The notes beneath the pieces are model-generated. The model saw nothing but the letters and a program-made list of their open reading frames with translations, had not been told where the DNA came from and did no database searches. From Microbispora sp. ZYX-F-249 (lineage in GTDB: Bacteria > Actinomycetota > Actinomycetes > Streptosporangiales > Streptosporangiaceae): DNA of 47,623 bases. Below are positions 33,998-41,570 of the stretch, piece after piece. Where the stretch lies: contig NZ_JBDJAW010000051.1 in the NCBI RefSeq assembly GCF_039649665.1, positions 1 through 47,623 on the forward strand. Reading direction: 5' to 3'. Numbering within the stretch: position 1 is the stretch's first letter; the number at the start of each line of letters is the position of its first letter. A program made the position numbers and the translations under genes.

Positions 33998-35598
33998 CAG
34001 CGTTCCCGCCACCACGCGGCGGAGTCCGGGGCCAGGACGATCCTTCCGTCGCTCACCTGGACGGGAGCGCTCGCCAGCAGGAGTTCGCCCTCCACCGTCA
34101 GCTCCACCGGCCGGTCGCCGAGGTTGATCGTGCAGACGAAGCCATCGCCGCGGGAGAAGGCGATGCTGCCCTCCGGCGCGTCGAGCCACACGAGGGGCCC
34201 GTCGCCGAGGCCGAGCAGCTCGCGGCGGAGGCGGAGGGCCCTGCGGTACAGGTTCAGCGTCGACTCCGGGTCCTCGGCCTGCGCCTCCACACTGAGTTCC
34301 GCCCAGGACTCCGGTATCGGCAGCCAGGCGCCGTCGGCGCCGGGCGGCGCGAAGCCGAAGGGCTTGACCTTCGTCCAGGGCAGCGGCACGCGGCAGCCGT
34401 CGCGGCCGCTGTCGGGGTCGCGCAGTCGCTGCGGGTCCTGCAGGTACTCCTCCGGCAGGTCGAGCACCTCCGGCAGCCCCAGCTCCTCACCCTGGTACAC
34501 GTACGCCGAGCCCGGCAGCGCCAAGGTGAGCAACGCCGCCGCGCGGGCGCGGCGGCCCCCGAGATCGCCGCCGCCGTAGCGGGTGACGTGCCGTTTCACG
34601 TCGTGGTTGGACAGCACCCAGGTCGGGGGCGCGTCCACCAGCGCCGACGTGCGCACCGACTCGTCGATCACCTCCCGGAACGCCTCGGCGTCCCAGGGGG
34701 CGGTCAGGAAGTGGAAGTTGAACGCCTGGTGCAGCTCGTCGGGGCGGACGTAGTTGGCCAGCCGCTCGGGCGAGGGCGCCCACGCCTCGGCCACCCCGAT
34801 CCGCTCGCCCTCGTAGGAGTCGAGGATGCGCCGCCAGGCCCGGTGGATCTCGTGCACGCCGTCCTGGTCAAAGAACGGGACCACCTCCATCCCGATCATC
34901 CGCGCCTGACCGGACCGGCCGACATCCGGGAGACCCGGAGCCTTGACCATGCCGTGCGCCACGTCGATACGGAAGCCGTCCACACCGAGGTCGAGCCAGA
35001 ACCGCAGCACGTCGGCGAACTCCTCGTGCACCTCCGGGTGCTCCCAGTTGAGGTCCGGCTGCTCGGGGGCGAACAGGTGCAGGTACCACTGGCCGTCCTC
35101 GACCCGCGTCCAGGCGGGCCCGCCGAAGATCGACTCCCAGTCGTTGGGCGGCAGCTCGCCCGCCGCGCCCTTGCCCTCGCGGAAGATGTAGCGCTCCCGC
35201 TCCGGACTGCCCGGCCCGGCCCGCAGCGCCGCCTGGAACCAGGGGTGGCGGTCGGAGGTGTGGTTGGGCACCACGTCCACGATGATCCTCAGCCCGTGCC
35301 GATGGACGTCGTCGATCAGCGCCTTCGCGTCGTCCAGGGAACCGAAGATCGGGTCGACGTTCCGGTAGTCGCTGACGTCGTATCCGAAGTCGGCCATCGG
35401 CGAGGGGTAGAACGGCGTCAGCCAGAGGGCGTCCACGCCAAGATCGGCCAGGTAGGGCAGACGGTCGCGGATGCCGAGCAGGTCACCGATCCCGTCCCCG
35501 TTGCCGTCCGCGAAGCTGCGGACGTACACCTGGTAGATCACCGCGTCCCGCCACCACCGGGTGGCGACCGCCGACGGGCGGACGGCGAGTTCTGTCAC
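33997..35598 (-). CDS. GH13 alpha-glucosidase (oligo-1,6-glucosidase/maltase type), cytoplasmic
   Basis: A 533-aa enzyme with no signal peptide. The (beta/alpha)8 catalytic residues are nucleophile Asp212 (DGFRIDVAHG), acid-base Glu271 (GVAEAWA) and Asp333 (LSNHDVKRH). The strand-3 region reads VDVVPNHTSDRHPWF, typical of the exo-acting maltase group. It should hydrolyse imported maltose or maltodextrins to glucose. GTG 35598 is preceded by GGGGAAG, 56 bases after the permease gene. Equivalent genes in streptomycetes follow malEFG (aglA). The C-terminal end overlaps the LacI start by one base. Confidence 0.88.
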   Translation of the reverse strand: MTELAVRPSAVATRWWRDAVIYQVYVRSFADGNGDGIGDLLGIRDRLPYLADLGVDALWLTPFYPSPMADFGYDVSDYRNVDPIFGSLDDAKALIDDVHRHGLRIIVDVVPNHTSDRHPWFQAALRAGPGSPERERYIFREGKGAAGELPPNDWESIFGGPAWTRVEDGQWYLHLFAPEQPDLNWEHPEVHEEFADVLRFWLDLGVDGFRIDVAHGMVKAPGLPDVGRSGQARMIGMEVVPFFDQDGVHEIHRAWRRILDSYEGERIGVAEAWAPSPERLANYVRPDELHQAFNFHFLTAPWDAEAFREVIDESVRTSALVDAPPTWVLSNHDVKRHVTRYGGGDLGGRRARAAALLTLALPGSAYVYQGEELGLPEVLDLPEEYLQDPQRLRDPDSGRDGCRVPLPWTKVKPFGFAPPGADGAWLPIPESWAELSVEAQAEDPESTLNLYRRALRLRRELLGLGDGPLVWLDAPEGSIAFSRGDGFVCTINLGDRPVELTVEGELLLASAPVQVSDGRIVLAPDSAAWWRER

Positions 35599-35654
35599 TG
35601 GGCTTCCCCGATCCTTGTAAGAGATGGAATGTCCATGAGTGCGCCGTGAAGGGG

Positions 35655-36536
35655 TCACATCTTCGTGGCGCCGCTGGTGAGCCCGGCCACGAGATGACGC
35701 TGGACGAGCAGGAAGACGACCGCGGCGGGAATCGCGATGAGCACGGCCGAGGCGGTGAGCAGTCCCCAGTCCGACCAGTGCTGGCCGACGAACTGCTGGA
35801 GCCCGACGGCGAGAGTGCGCTTCTCCTCCTGCGACATGAAGACCGTGGCGTACGCGACCTCGCCCCACGCGGTCATGAAGCAGTAGAAGGCGGTCACCGC
35901 GAGGCTGGGCCTGGCCAGCGGCAGCACCACCCGCCAGAACGTGCCGAACGGCGTCAGCCCATCCACCAAGCCCGCCTGATCGATCTCCCTGGGGATGGTG
36001 TCGAAGTAGCTCTTCATCATCCACGCGCAGAACGGCACGGCCACGGTCAGGTAGGCCGCGACGAGCCCGGGAACCTGGTTCAGCAACCCGAGGCCGGCCA
36101 TGAGGTTGTACAGCGGCACGATCAGGATCGCCACCGGGAACATCTGGGTGACCAGCAGCAGCCACATGACGCCCCGGTGACCCGGAAAGCGGAACCGGCT
36201 GATCGCGTAACCGGTGGTCGCGGCGACGAACACGCCCAGGACCATGGTCAGCCCCGCCGCGAGGACGGAGTTGAGCAGCCAGAGGGGGAACTCGGTGTCA
36301 CCGAGCACCCGCGCGTAGTTCGTCAGCGACGGCTGGTTGAAGAGCTCCAGCTCGGACGACAGCCACCCGTCCCGCGGCTTGAGCGAGGTGAGCACCAGCC
36401 AGACCACGGGGAACAGCGAGATGAGGGTGGCGACCAGGAGTGTCCCGTGCAGGAGGACCGAGCCGGCCAGGCTCCGCTGCTGCCGGCCGTACGACCTCGT
36501 GTGAGTGGTGGCGGCGCTCGGCATGTCGGTGCTCAC
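35655..36536 (-). CDS. malG: Maltose/maltodextrin ABC transporter permease (MalG-like)
   Basis: A 293-aa inner-membrane permease with six hydrophobic segments, beginning with LLHGTLLVATLISLFPVVWLVLTSLKP. The cytoplasmic EAA loop, which touches the ATPase, is EIDQAGLVDGLTPFGTFW. The family is binding-protein-dependent sugar permease type 1, MalG group. GTG 36536 overlaps the stop of the other permease. No ATPase gene is in the operon. In streptomycetes such importers use a shared ATPase (MsiK) encoded elsewhere, and the same is likely here. Confidence 0.88.
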   Translation of the reverse strand: MSTDMPSAATTHTRSYGRQQRSLAGSVLLHGTLLVATLISLFPVVWLVLTSLKPRDGWLSSELELFNQPSLTNYARVLGDTEFPLWLLNSVLAAGLTMVLGVFVAATTGYAISRFRFPGHRGVMWLLLVTQMFPVAILIVPLYNLMAGLGLLNQVPGLVAAYLTVAVPFCAWMMKSYFDTIPREIDQAGLVDGLTPFGTFWRVVLPLARPSLAVTAFYCFMTAWGEVAYATVFMSQEEKRTLAVGLQQFVGQHWSDWGLLTASAVLIAIPAAVVFLLVQRHLVAGLTSGATKM

Positions 36537-37543
36537 CAGGCCTCCCCCTGCTTGCGCAGCGCTCTGCGGTATACGAAGGTCATGGCGACGAGCAGCATCA
36601 GGATGATCACGCCCCAGGCCGCCGATCCGGAGTAGTTGCGCACGCCGGTGAACGCCTCACGGAAGGCATAGGTGACCAGGATCTCCGTGGAGCTGCCGGG
36701 GCCGCCCCGGGTGATCAGGAAGATCATCGGGAACATGTTGAACGTCCAGATCGTGCCGAGCAGCACGACCGTGCTCGACACCGAGCGCAGGCCCGGCAGA
36801 GTGATGTGCCGGAACCGCTGCCAGGGGCTGGCCCCGTCCACCTCGGCCGCCTCGTACAGCTCGGCCGGGATCGACTGCAGGCCGCCGAGCAGGGCCACCA
36901 TCATGAACGGCACGCCCACCCAGACGTTCACGGCGATGACCGCGAGCTTCGCCGTCGTCGGGTCGTCCAGCCAGCCGACCGCGCCGAGCCCGGCGGCCTT
37001 CAGCATCGCGTTGATCACGCCGAAGTCGCTGTTGAACAGGTAGCGCCAGATGAAGGCGGCCACGAACCCGGGAATGGCCCAGGGCAGGATCAGCAGCATC
37101 CGGTAGACCGAGCGGAGCCGCAGCCGGCGATGCAACATCATCGCCAGGCCGAGGCCGATCCCGTAGTGGAGGCCGACGCAGACGACCGTCCACACGGCGG
37201 TCCAGGCCAGCCTCTCCCAGAACAGGCTGCTCGTGAGGATGTCGACGTAGTTCTCAAGCCCGACGAACTTGTACGTCGCCGGGATGACGTTGACACCGAT
37301 GGTGCGGCCCACGTTGGCCTCGGTGGCGTCGGTCAGGGACAGGTAGACGCCCCGGGCCAGCGGCCAGCCGACCAGCACGCCGATGACGATCACCACCGGA
37401 GCGGTCATCGCCCACGCGTACCAGTGCTGGGACAGGAAACGCCGCACCGGTCCGGGCCGGCTTCCGCGGTGGCCGCGGGCGCCGAGCGCGCCCGCGGCCC
37501 CGTCCCTGGCCGTGCGGGAGGCACGTCCAGTCGTGGTCGCCAC
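36533..37543 (-). CDS. malF: Maltose/maltodextrin ABC transporter permease (MalF-like)
   Basis: A 336-aa permease. The N-terminal 40 residues are basic and polar, then six or more membrane segments follow, starting at WYAWAMTAPVVIVIGVLVGWP. The EAA loop is ELYEAAEVDGASPWQRFRHI, with the conserved Gly of this motif. It pairs with the MalG-like protein to form the channel. GTG 37543 lies two bases after the binding-protein stop with GGAG upstream, so it is translationally coupled. Confidence 0.88.
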   Translation of the reverse strand: MATTTGRASRTARDGAAGALGARGHRGSRPGPVRRFLSQHWYAWAMTAPVVIVIGVLVGWPLARGVYLSLTDATEANVGRTIGVNVIPATYKFVGLENYVDILTSSLFWERLAWTAVWTVVCVGLHYGIGLGLAMMLHRRLRLRSVYRMLLILPWAIPGFVAAFIWRYLFNSDFGVINAMLKAAGLGAVGWLDDPTTAKLAVIAVNVWVGVPFMMVALLGGLQSIPAELYEAAEVDGASPWQRFRHITLPGLRSVSSTVVLLGTIWTFNMFPMIFLITRGGPGSSTEILVTYAFREAFTGVRNYSGSAAWGVIILMLLVAMTFVYRRALRKQGEAW

Positions 37544-37545
37544 GA

Positions 37546-38844
37546 TCAGCTCCAGTCCTTCATGATGCTGTGGTACTTCTCGTCGACCTGCTTGAGCGCG
37601 TCCTCCGGCTTGGTGCCGTCCAGCAGTGCCTGGTAGCCCTCGAGCAGCGGTTGGAACAGCTGGCCGCCTTCGGGGATCCACGGGCGGGCGACCGCCGTGT
37701 CCAGGATCGGCTTGAAGACCGCCACGTCCTGGTTCTCCTTGACCTTCGGGTCGTCGAAGCTGGACGCGCGGGCCGGAAGGAGGCCCAGCTCACTGGAGAC
37801 GGTGGCCAGAGAGCTCGCCGAGCTCATGAAGCGCAGGAACTCGTAGGAGGCGTCGAGGTTCTTGGATCCCGCGTAAACGGCGTAGTTCCACCCGCCGGTG
37901 GGCGCCCCGGCCTTGACCGAGCCCGCGGGGACGGGCGCGATGCCAAGGTTGCTCCTGTCCTGGAACTCCTTGCCCTGGTAGACCTCCGAGAGCGCCCAGG
38001 GACCGTTGTAGATCATCGCGGTTTTGCCGTCCTTCAGGGCGGTCATCGCGTTGGCGTAGCTGTCCTGGAGGGCGGGCTTGGGCGCGGCCCCCGAGCTGAT
38101 CAGGTCGGCCACCTCGCCCAGCGCCTTGACGTTGGCCGGCGAGTTCACGACGATCTTCTTGCTCTGCACATCGAGGAGGTCGCCGCCCTCGCCGTAGATG
38201 AACGGAAGCAGGAAGTAGGAGTCCACGTTCAGGGTGAGGCCGTTCACCCCGGTCTTCGCCTTCACGTCGAGGGCGACCTTCTTGAGCTCGTCGAAGGTCT
38301 TGGGCGCCTCCTCGTAGCCCGCCTTCTTCAGTAGCTTCTTGTTGTAGAGCAGAGCGAGGGTGTCGGTCACCTGGGGCACCGCGTACGTCTTGCCCTCGTA
38401 CTTGGTGCTGCTCAGCGGCCCGGGCAGGTAGTCGCTCTCATTGTCGATGGCGCGGGTGCCGTCGAGCGGCTGGAGGTAACCGAGCGAGGCGAACTGCGAG
38501 GTCCAGGCGACCTCCGAGCGGATGATGTCCGGGGCGCCGGTCCCCGCCTGCGCGGCCGTCTGGAACTGGCCCTGCGCCTGGTCGGACGGCACGTTGACGT
38601 ACTTGACCTTGATCTTCGGGTACTTGGCCTCGAACTCCTTGATGAGCTTCCGGAAGGTCGGCCCCTCGCTGTCCGGCCGCGTGGTGTCCCACCAGGTGAT
38701 CTCACCGCTGATCTGGGTCGGGTCCGCGGGGGCTGCGGACTTCTCGGTCGCCGCCGACGTGCCGCTGTCATCGCCGCTGCCGCAGGCGGAGGCCGCCAGC
38801 GCGAGAGCCGCGACGACTGTCACGGCCGAAATGGCTCGCCGCAT
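37546..38844 (-). CDS. malE: Maltose/maltodextrin-binding lipoprotein (MalE-like)
   Basis: A 432-aa extracellular solute-binding protein family 1. The N terminus is a lipoprotein signal with lipobox LAASAC and lipidated Cys21, followed by a Ser/Thr/Asp-rich spacer. Typical features are ISGEITWWDTTRPD at the start of the fold, KTYAVPQVTDTLALLYNK in the middle and GWNYAVYAGSKN later. It delivers sugar to the two permeases. ATG 38844 has GAGGAGA eight bases before. The gene starts the operon, and a 619-base divergent region with operator-like repeats separates it from the amylase gene. Confidence 0.88.
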   Translation of the reverse strand: MRRAISAVTVVAALALAASACGSGDDSGTSAATEKSAAPADPTQISGEITWWDTTRPDSEGPTFRKLIKEFEAKYPKIKVKYVNVPSDQAQGQFQTAAQAGTGAPDIIRSEVAWTSQFASLGYLQPLDGTRAIDNESDYLPGPLSSTKYEGKTYAVPQVTDTLALLYNKKLLKKAGYEEAPKTFDELKKVALDVKAKTGVNGLTLNVDSYFLLPFIYGEGGDLLDVQSKKIVVNSPANVKALGEVADLISSGAAPKPALQDSYANAMTALKDGKTAMIYNGPWALSEVYQGKEFQDRSNLGIAPVPAGSVKAGAPTGGWNYAVYAGSKNLDASYEFLRFMSSASSLATVSSELGLLPARASSFDDPKVKENQDVAVFKPILDTAVARPWIPEGGQLFQPLLEGYQALLDGTKPEDALKQVDEKYHSIMKDWS

Positions 38845-38882
38845 GTCTATCTCCTCATGGGGACGTTCAGGGGATTGAAACG

Positions 38883-38907
38883 CGCCGGCGAGAGCCGCTC
38901 GCCGGCG
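38883..38907 (+). terminator. Hairpin with plus-strand T-run upstream of malE
   Basis: CGCCGGCGAG and CTCGCCGGCG form a perfect 10-bp stem around AGCCG, followed on the plus strand by TCTTTTTGGGG. This is a textbook intrinsic terminator for plus-strand transcription, although no gene ends here on that strand. Read on the minus strand it lies 39-63 bases before the malE start and would be a leader hairpin in that mRNA. Confidence 0.5.
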
Positions 38908-38939
38908 TCTTTTTGGGGGTGAACATGACGTTACGCGGC

Positions 38940-38965
38940 TGCAAGAAGTTTTGAAAGACCTTGCA
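38940..38965. promoter_or_regulatory. Putative maltose-regulator operator upstream of malE
   Basis: TGCAAG at 38940-38945 and CTTGCA at 38960-38965 are exact inverted halves around a 14-base AT-rich spacer with a GTTTTGAAAG centre. This matches the layout of the site at 9711-9735. It lies about 100 bases before malE, well placed for promoter repression by one of the two LacI proteins. Confidence 0.55.
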
Positions 38966-39106
38966 ATGATCAACTGCTATTTCGTTATCTACGACAAAGC
39001 GTCACCTTGTGATTACTGATCGCAATATCTAGGATGAGACATTCGGGCAAATCAGACAGACGCGAGCATTACTCGCACTGGCACCGAGACATGTTCTGGA
39101 ATTTTC

Positions 39107-39122
39107 TGCAAGCTATTGCAAT
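39107..39122. promoter_or_regulatory. Putative maltose-regulator operator on the amylase side
   Basis: TGCAAGCTATTGCAAT holds two TGCAA copies spaced exactly ten bases apart, one helical turn, after a TTTTC. Streptomycete amylase promoters are known for directly repeated TTGCAAG-like operators bound by the MalR/Reg1 type. It is 342 bases before the start codon, so the transcript would have a long leader. Confidence 0.5.
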
Positions 39123-39463
39123 CCGAATGGCCGCTGAGTAACTTCCAGGCAACACCTGGGAAACCTGGACATGGAGGCCCCTACGGTGTGCCCATCCCCC
39201 ACCGGCTCGAGGGCGCCGCCGCCGCCTCACCCGCATCCCGCGATGTCGGGGCCGGGCCGTCAGTTCGTCCTCGCGTGTGCCGTTCTCATGCCATCCGCAG
39301 TGGCGCGGATGAGGACGCCGCCGCATCGTCACGGCAGCTCATGCCGTCGTCCTCAAAACCCGTACGCCTTCTCGCAGGCGTCACGCATGGAAGCGGGCCG
39401 GGTGTTGACCCCACCCGGCCCGCATCAACGGGATCCCGTCCTGAGTTCTGGAGACCCCCCTTT

Positions 39464-41497
39464 ATGAGACTGTACAAAGCAATCGTTGCGGGCGCGTTAA
39501 CCGCGACCGCGGCGGCCGGCACCGCCGTGGCGCTGCCCGTGCTGACCGAGACCGCCGCCAACGCCGCCTCCGCCCCCGGAGTGACCGTCAACCTGTGGAA
39601 CTGGAACTGGAAGTCGGTGGCCAGGGAGTGCACCGACGTCCTGGGCCCGGCCGGGTACGGCTCGGTGCAGGTGTCCCCGCCCAACGACTCCATGTCCAAG
39701 GGCGGCTCGGTCTGGTGGGACATCTACCAGCCCGCCCGCTACACGCTGACCAGCAAGTTCGGTGACGAGGCCGCGTTCAAGAACATGGTCGACGCCTGCC
39801 ACGCCGCGGGCGTGAAGGTGCAGGTGGACACCGTCATCAACCACATGACCGGGCAGGGCGCCACCAGCTACGGCGGCTACGGCTTCAGCAAGTACAACTA
39901 CCCCGGGCTCTACTCCTCCTGGGACTTCCACTCCCCCACCTGCGGGATCGACAACGCCGACTATGGAAACAACGCCTGGCGGGTGCAGAACTGCGAGCTC
40001 GTCAGCCTGTCCGACCTCAACACCGGCTCCGACTACGTGCGCGGCCAGATCGCCGCGTACATGAACAAGCTGACCGACCTGGGCGTCGACGGCTTCCGCA
40101 TCGACGCCGCCAAGCACATCAGCCCAGACGACCTCGGGGCGATCAAGTCGAGGCTCAAGGGCTCGCCCTACATCCACCAGGAGGTCATCTACGGCCAGGG
40201 CGAGGCGGTTCAGCCGAGCCAGTACACGGGCATCGGCGACGTGGACGAGTTCGTCTACGGCCGCAAGCTCAAGGAGCAGTTCACCGGCCAGATCAAGTAT
40301 CTGCAGAGCTTCGGCCAGAGCTGGGGCCTGTCGGTGGGCAGCGACAAGGCCATGGTGTTCGTCGACAACCACGACACCGAACGCAAGGACGCCTCCGCCG
40401 GCGACGGCACGCTCAACTACAAGTACGGCGCCACCTACAAGCTGGCCAACGTCTTCATGCTGGCCTGGCCGTACGGCAAGCCCAACGTCTACTCCTCCTT
40501 CACCTGGAGCAACAAGGACGGCGGGCCGCCGTCGGCCAACGGCGGGTTCGTCACCGACACCAACTGCTCCAACGGCCAGTGGACCTGCTTCGACCGCGAG
40601 ATGACCGGCATGGTCGGCTTCTACAACGCCGTCCAGGGCACCTCGGTCGGCAACTGGACCGACAACGGCGGCAACCTGATCGCCTTCAGCCGCGGCGACA
40701 AGGGCTGGGTCGCGATCAACAACGAGAACGGCAGCGTCACCCGCACCTTCACCACCGGCCTGCCCGCCGGAACCTACCCGAACGTGGCCGGCGGCGGCTC
40801 GGTGACGGTGAACTCCGGTGGGACCGCATCGGTCACCGTCCCGGCCAAGAGCGCCGTCGCCATCCGCGTCGGCACGTCGGCCACGCCCTCGCCCACGGTG
40901 ACGCCGACCGGTGACAAGACCGCCACCGTCTACTACAAGACGAGCTGGGGCACCGCCAACATCCACTACGGGATCAACGGCACCTGGACCACCGTCCCCG
41001 GCGTCGCCATGGACACCGCCTGCACCGGCTGGAAGAAGAAGACCATCCAGCTCGGCGCCGCCACCACCTTCCAGGCCGTCTTCAACAACGGCTCCGGCAC
41101 CTGGGACAACAACGGCGAAAAGAACTACACCATCGGCACCGGCACCACCACCGTCAAGGACGGCGTGGTCACCGGCAACGCCGCCAACCCCTGCGAGGGC
41201 ACCACCCAGAACAGCGCGACCGTCTACTACTTCACGGGCTGGAATCCGGCGAACATCCACTACGGGATCAACGGCACCTGGACCACCGTCCCCGGCGTCG
41301 CCATGGACACCGCCTGCACCGGCTGGAAGAAGAAGACCGTCGACCTCGGCACCGCCGCCACCTTCCAGGTCACCTTCAACAACGGCTCCGGCACCTGGGA
41401 CAACAACGGCGGCAACAACTACACCATCGGCACCGGCGCCACCACCGTGAAGGACGGCGTGGTCACCGGCAACGCCGCCAACCCCTGCGGCGGCTAG
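39464..41497 (+). CDS. Secreted alpha-amylase (GH13) with two CBM25-like starch-binding domains
   Basis: A 677-aa preprotein. A signal peptide covers residues 1-37 (ANAASA cleavage). The catalytic (beta/alpha)8 barrel runs about 38-390, with nucleophile Asp214 (GFRIDAAKH), acid-base Glu240 (IHQEVIYG) and Asp304 (VDNHDTER). A short beta domain C extends to about 470. Two tandem starch-binding repeats of about 95 residues start at 484 and about 583; each begins with TATVYY/SATVYY and contains NIHYGINGTWTTVPGV and a WDNNG stretch. The start is ATG 39464 with GGAGA upstream. Codon 12, inside the signal peptide, is the rare TTA. It is divergent from the maltose importer and probably starch-induced. 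Confidence 0.9.
   Translation: MRLYKAIVAGALTATAAAGTAVALPVLTETAANAASAPGVTVNLWNWNWKSVARECTDVLGPAGYGSVQVSPPNDSMSKGGSVWWDIYQPARYTLTSKFGDEAAFKNMVDACHAAGVKVQVDTVINHMTGQGATSYGGYGFSKYNYPGLYSSWDFHSPTCGIDNADYGNNAWRVQNCELVSLSDLNTGSDYVRGQIAAYMNKLTDLGVDGFRIDAAKHISPDDLGAIKSRLKGSPYIHQEVIYGQGEAVQPSQYTGIGDVDEFVYGRKLKEQFTGQIKYLQSFGQSWGLSVGSDKAMVFVDNHDTERKDASAGDGTLNYKYGATYKLANVFMLAWPYGKPNVYSSFTWSNKDGGPPSANGGFVTDTNCSNGQWTCFDREMTGMVGFYNAVQGTSVGNWTDNGGNLIAFSRGDKGWVAINNENGSVTRTFTTGLPAGTYPNVAGGGSVTVNSGGTASVTVPAKSAVAIRVGTSATPSPTVTPTGDKTATVYYKTSWGTANIHYGINGTWTTVPGVAMDTACTGWKKKTIQLGAATTFQAVFNNGSGTWDNNGEKNYTIGTGTTTVKDGVVTGNAANPCEGTTQNSATVYYFTGWNPANIHYGINGTWTTVPGVAMDTACTGWKKKTVDLGTAATFQVTFNNGSGTWDNNGGNNYTIGTGATTVKDGVVTGNAANPCGG
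40913..41195 (+). repeat. CBM25 repeat 1 (DNA-level repeat)
   Basis: First of three near-identical coding repeats. Bases 40958-41044 are identical over 87 bases to 41252-41338, and the repeat in the next gene differs at only about three positions over the same stretch. Confidence 0.85.
41210..41493 (+). repeat. CBM25 repeat 2 (DNA-level repeat)
   Basis: Second copy, at the end of the alpha-amylase gene. The next copy, at the start of the neighbouring gene, is very similar in DNA, including silent positions. This points to recent duplication or gene conversion. Confidence 0.85.
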
Positions 41498-41507
41498 ACG
41501 ACGCCGG

Positions 41508-41538
41508 CGCGTCCCGGTCCCGTCCGGGCCGGGACGCG
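41508..41538 (+). terminator. Hairpin between the two amylase genes
   Basis: CGCGTCCCGG at 41508-41517 pairs with CCGGGACGCG at 41529-41538 across an 11-base loop, ten bases after the amylase stop. No T-run follows. It may reduce transcription into, or protect, the 3' end ahead of the next gene 32 bases on. Confidence 0.5.
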
Positions 41539-41570
41539 GTCCCACCCCCCAGCAGAAGGAAAGGACCGCA

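Larger units (their letters stand above)
38845..39463. promoter_or_regulatory. Divergent promoter region between the maltose operon and the amylase gene
   Basis: About 620 bases without a real gene. The middle (38940-39130) is AT-rich and holds two TGCAA-type operators, one nearer each gene, plus a hairpin close to the binding-protein gene. The right half (39170-39463) is GC-rich and would be a 300-base amylase leader if transcription starts at the AT-rich patch. The ribosome site of the amylase is GGAGA about ten bases before ATG 39464. Confidence 0.5.
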
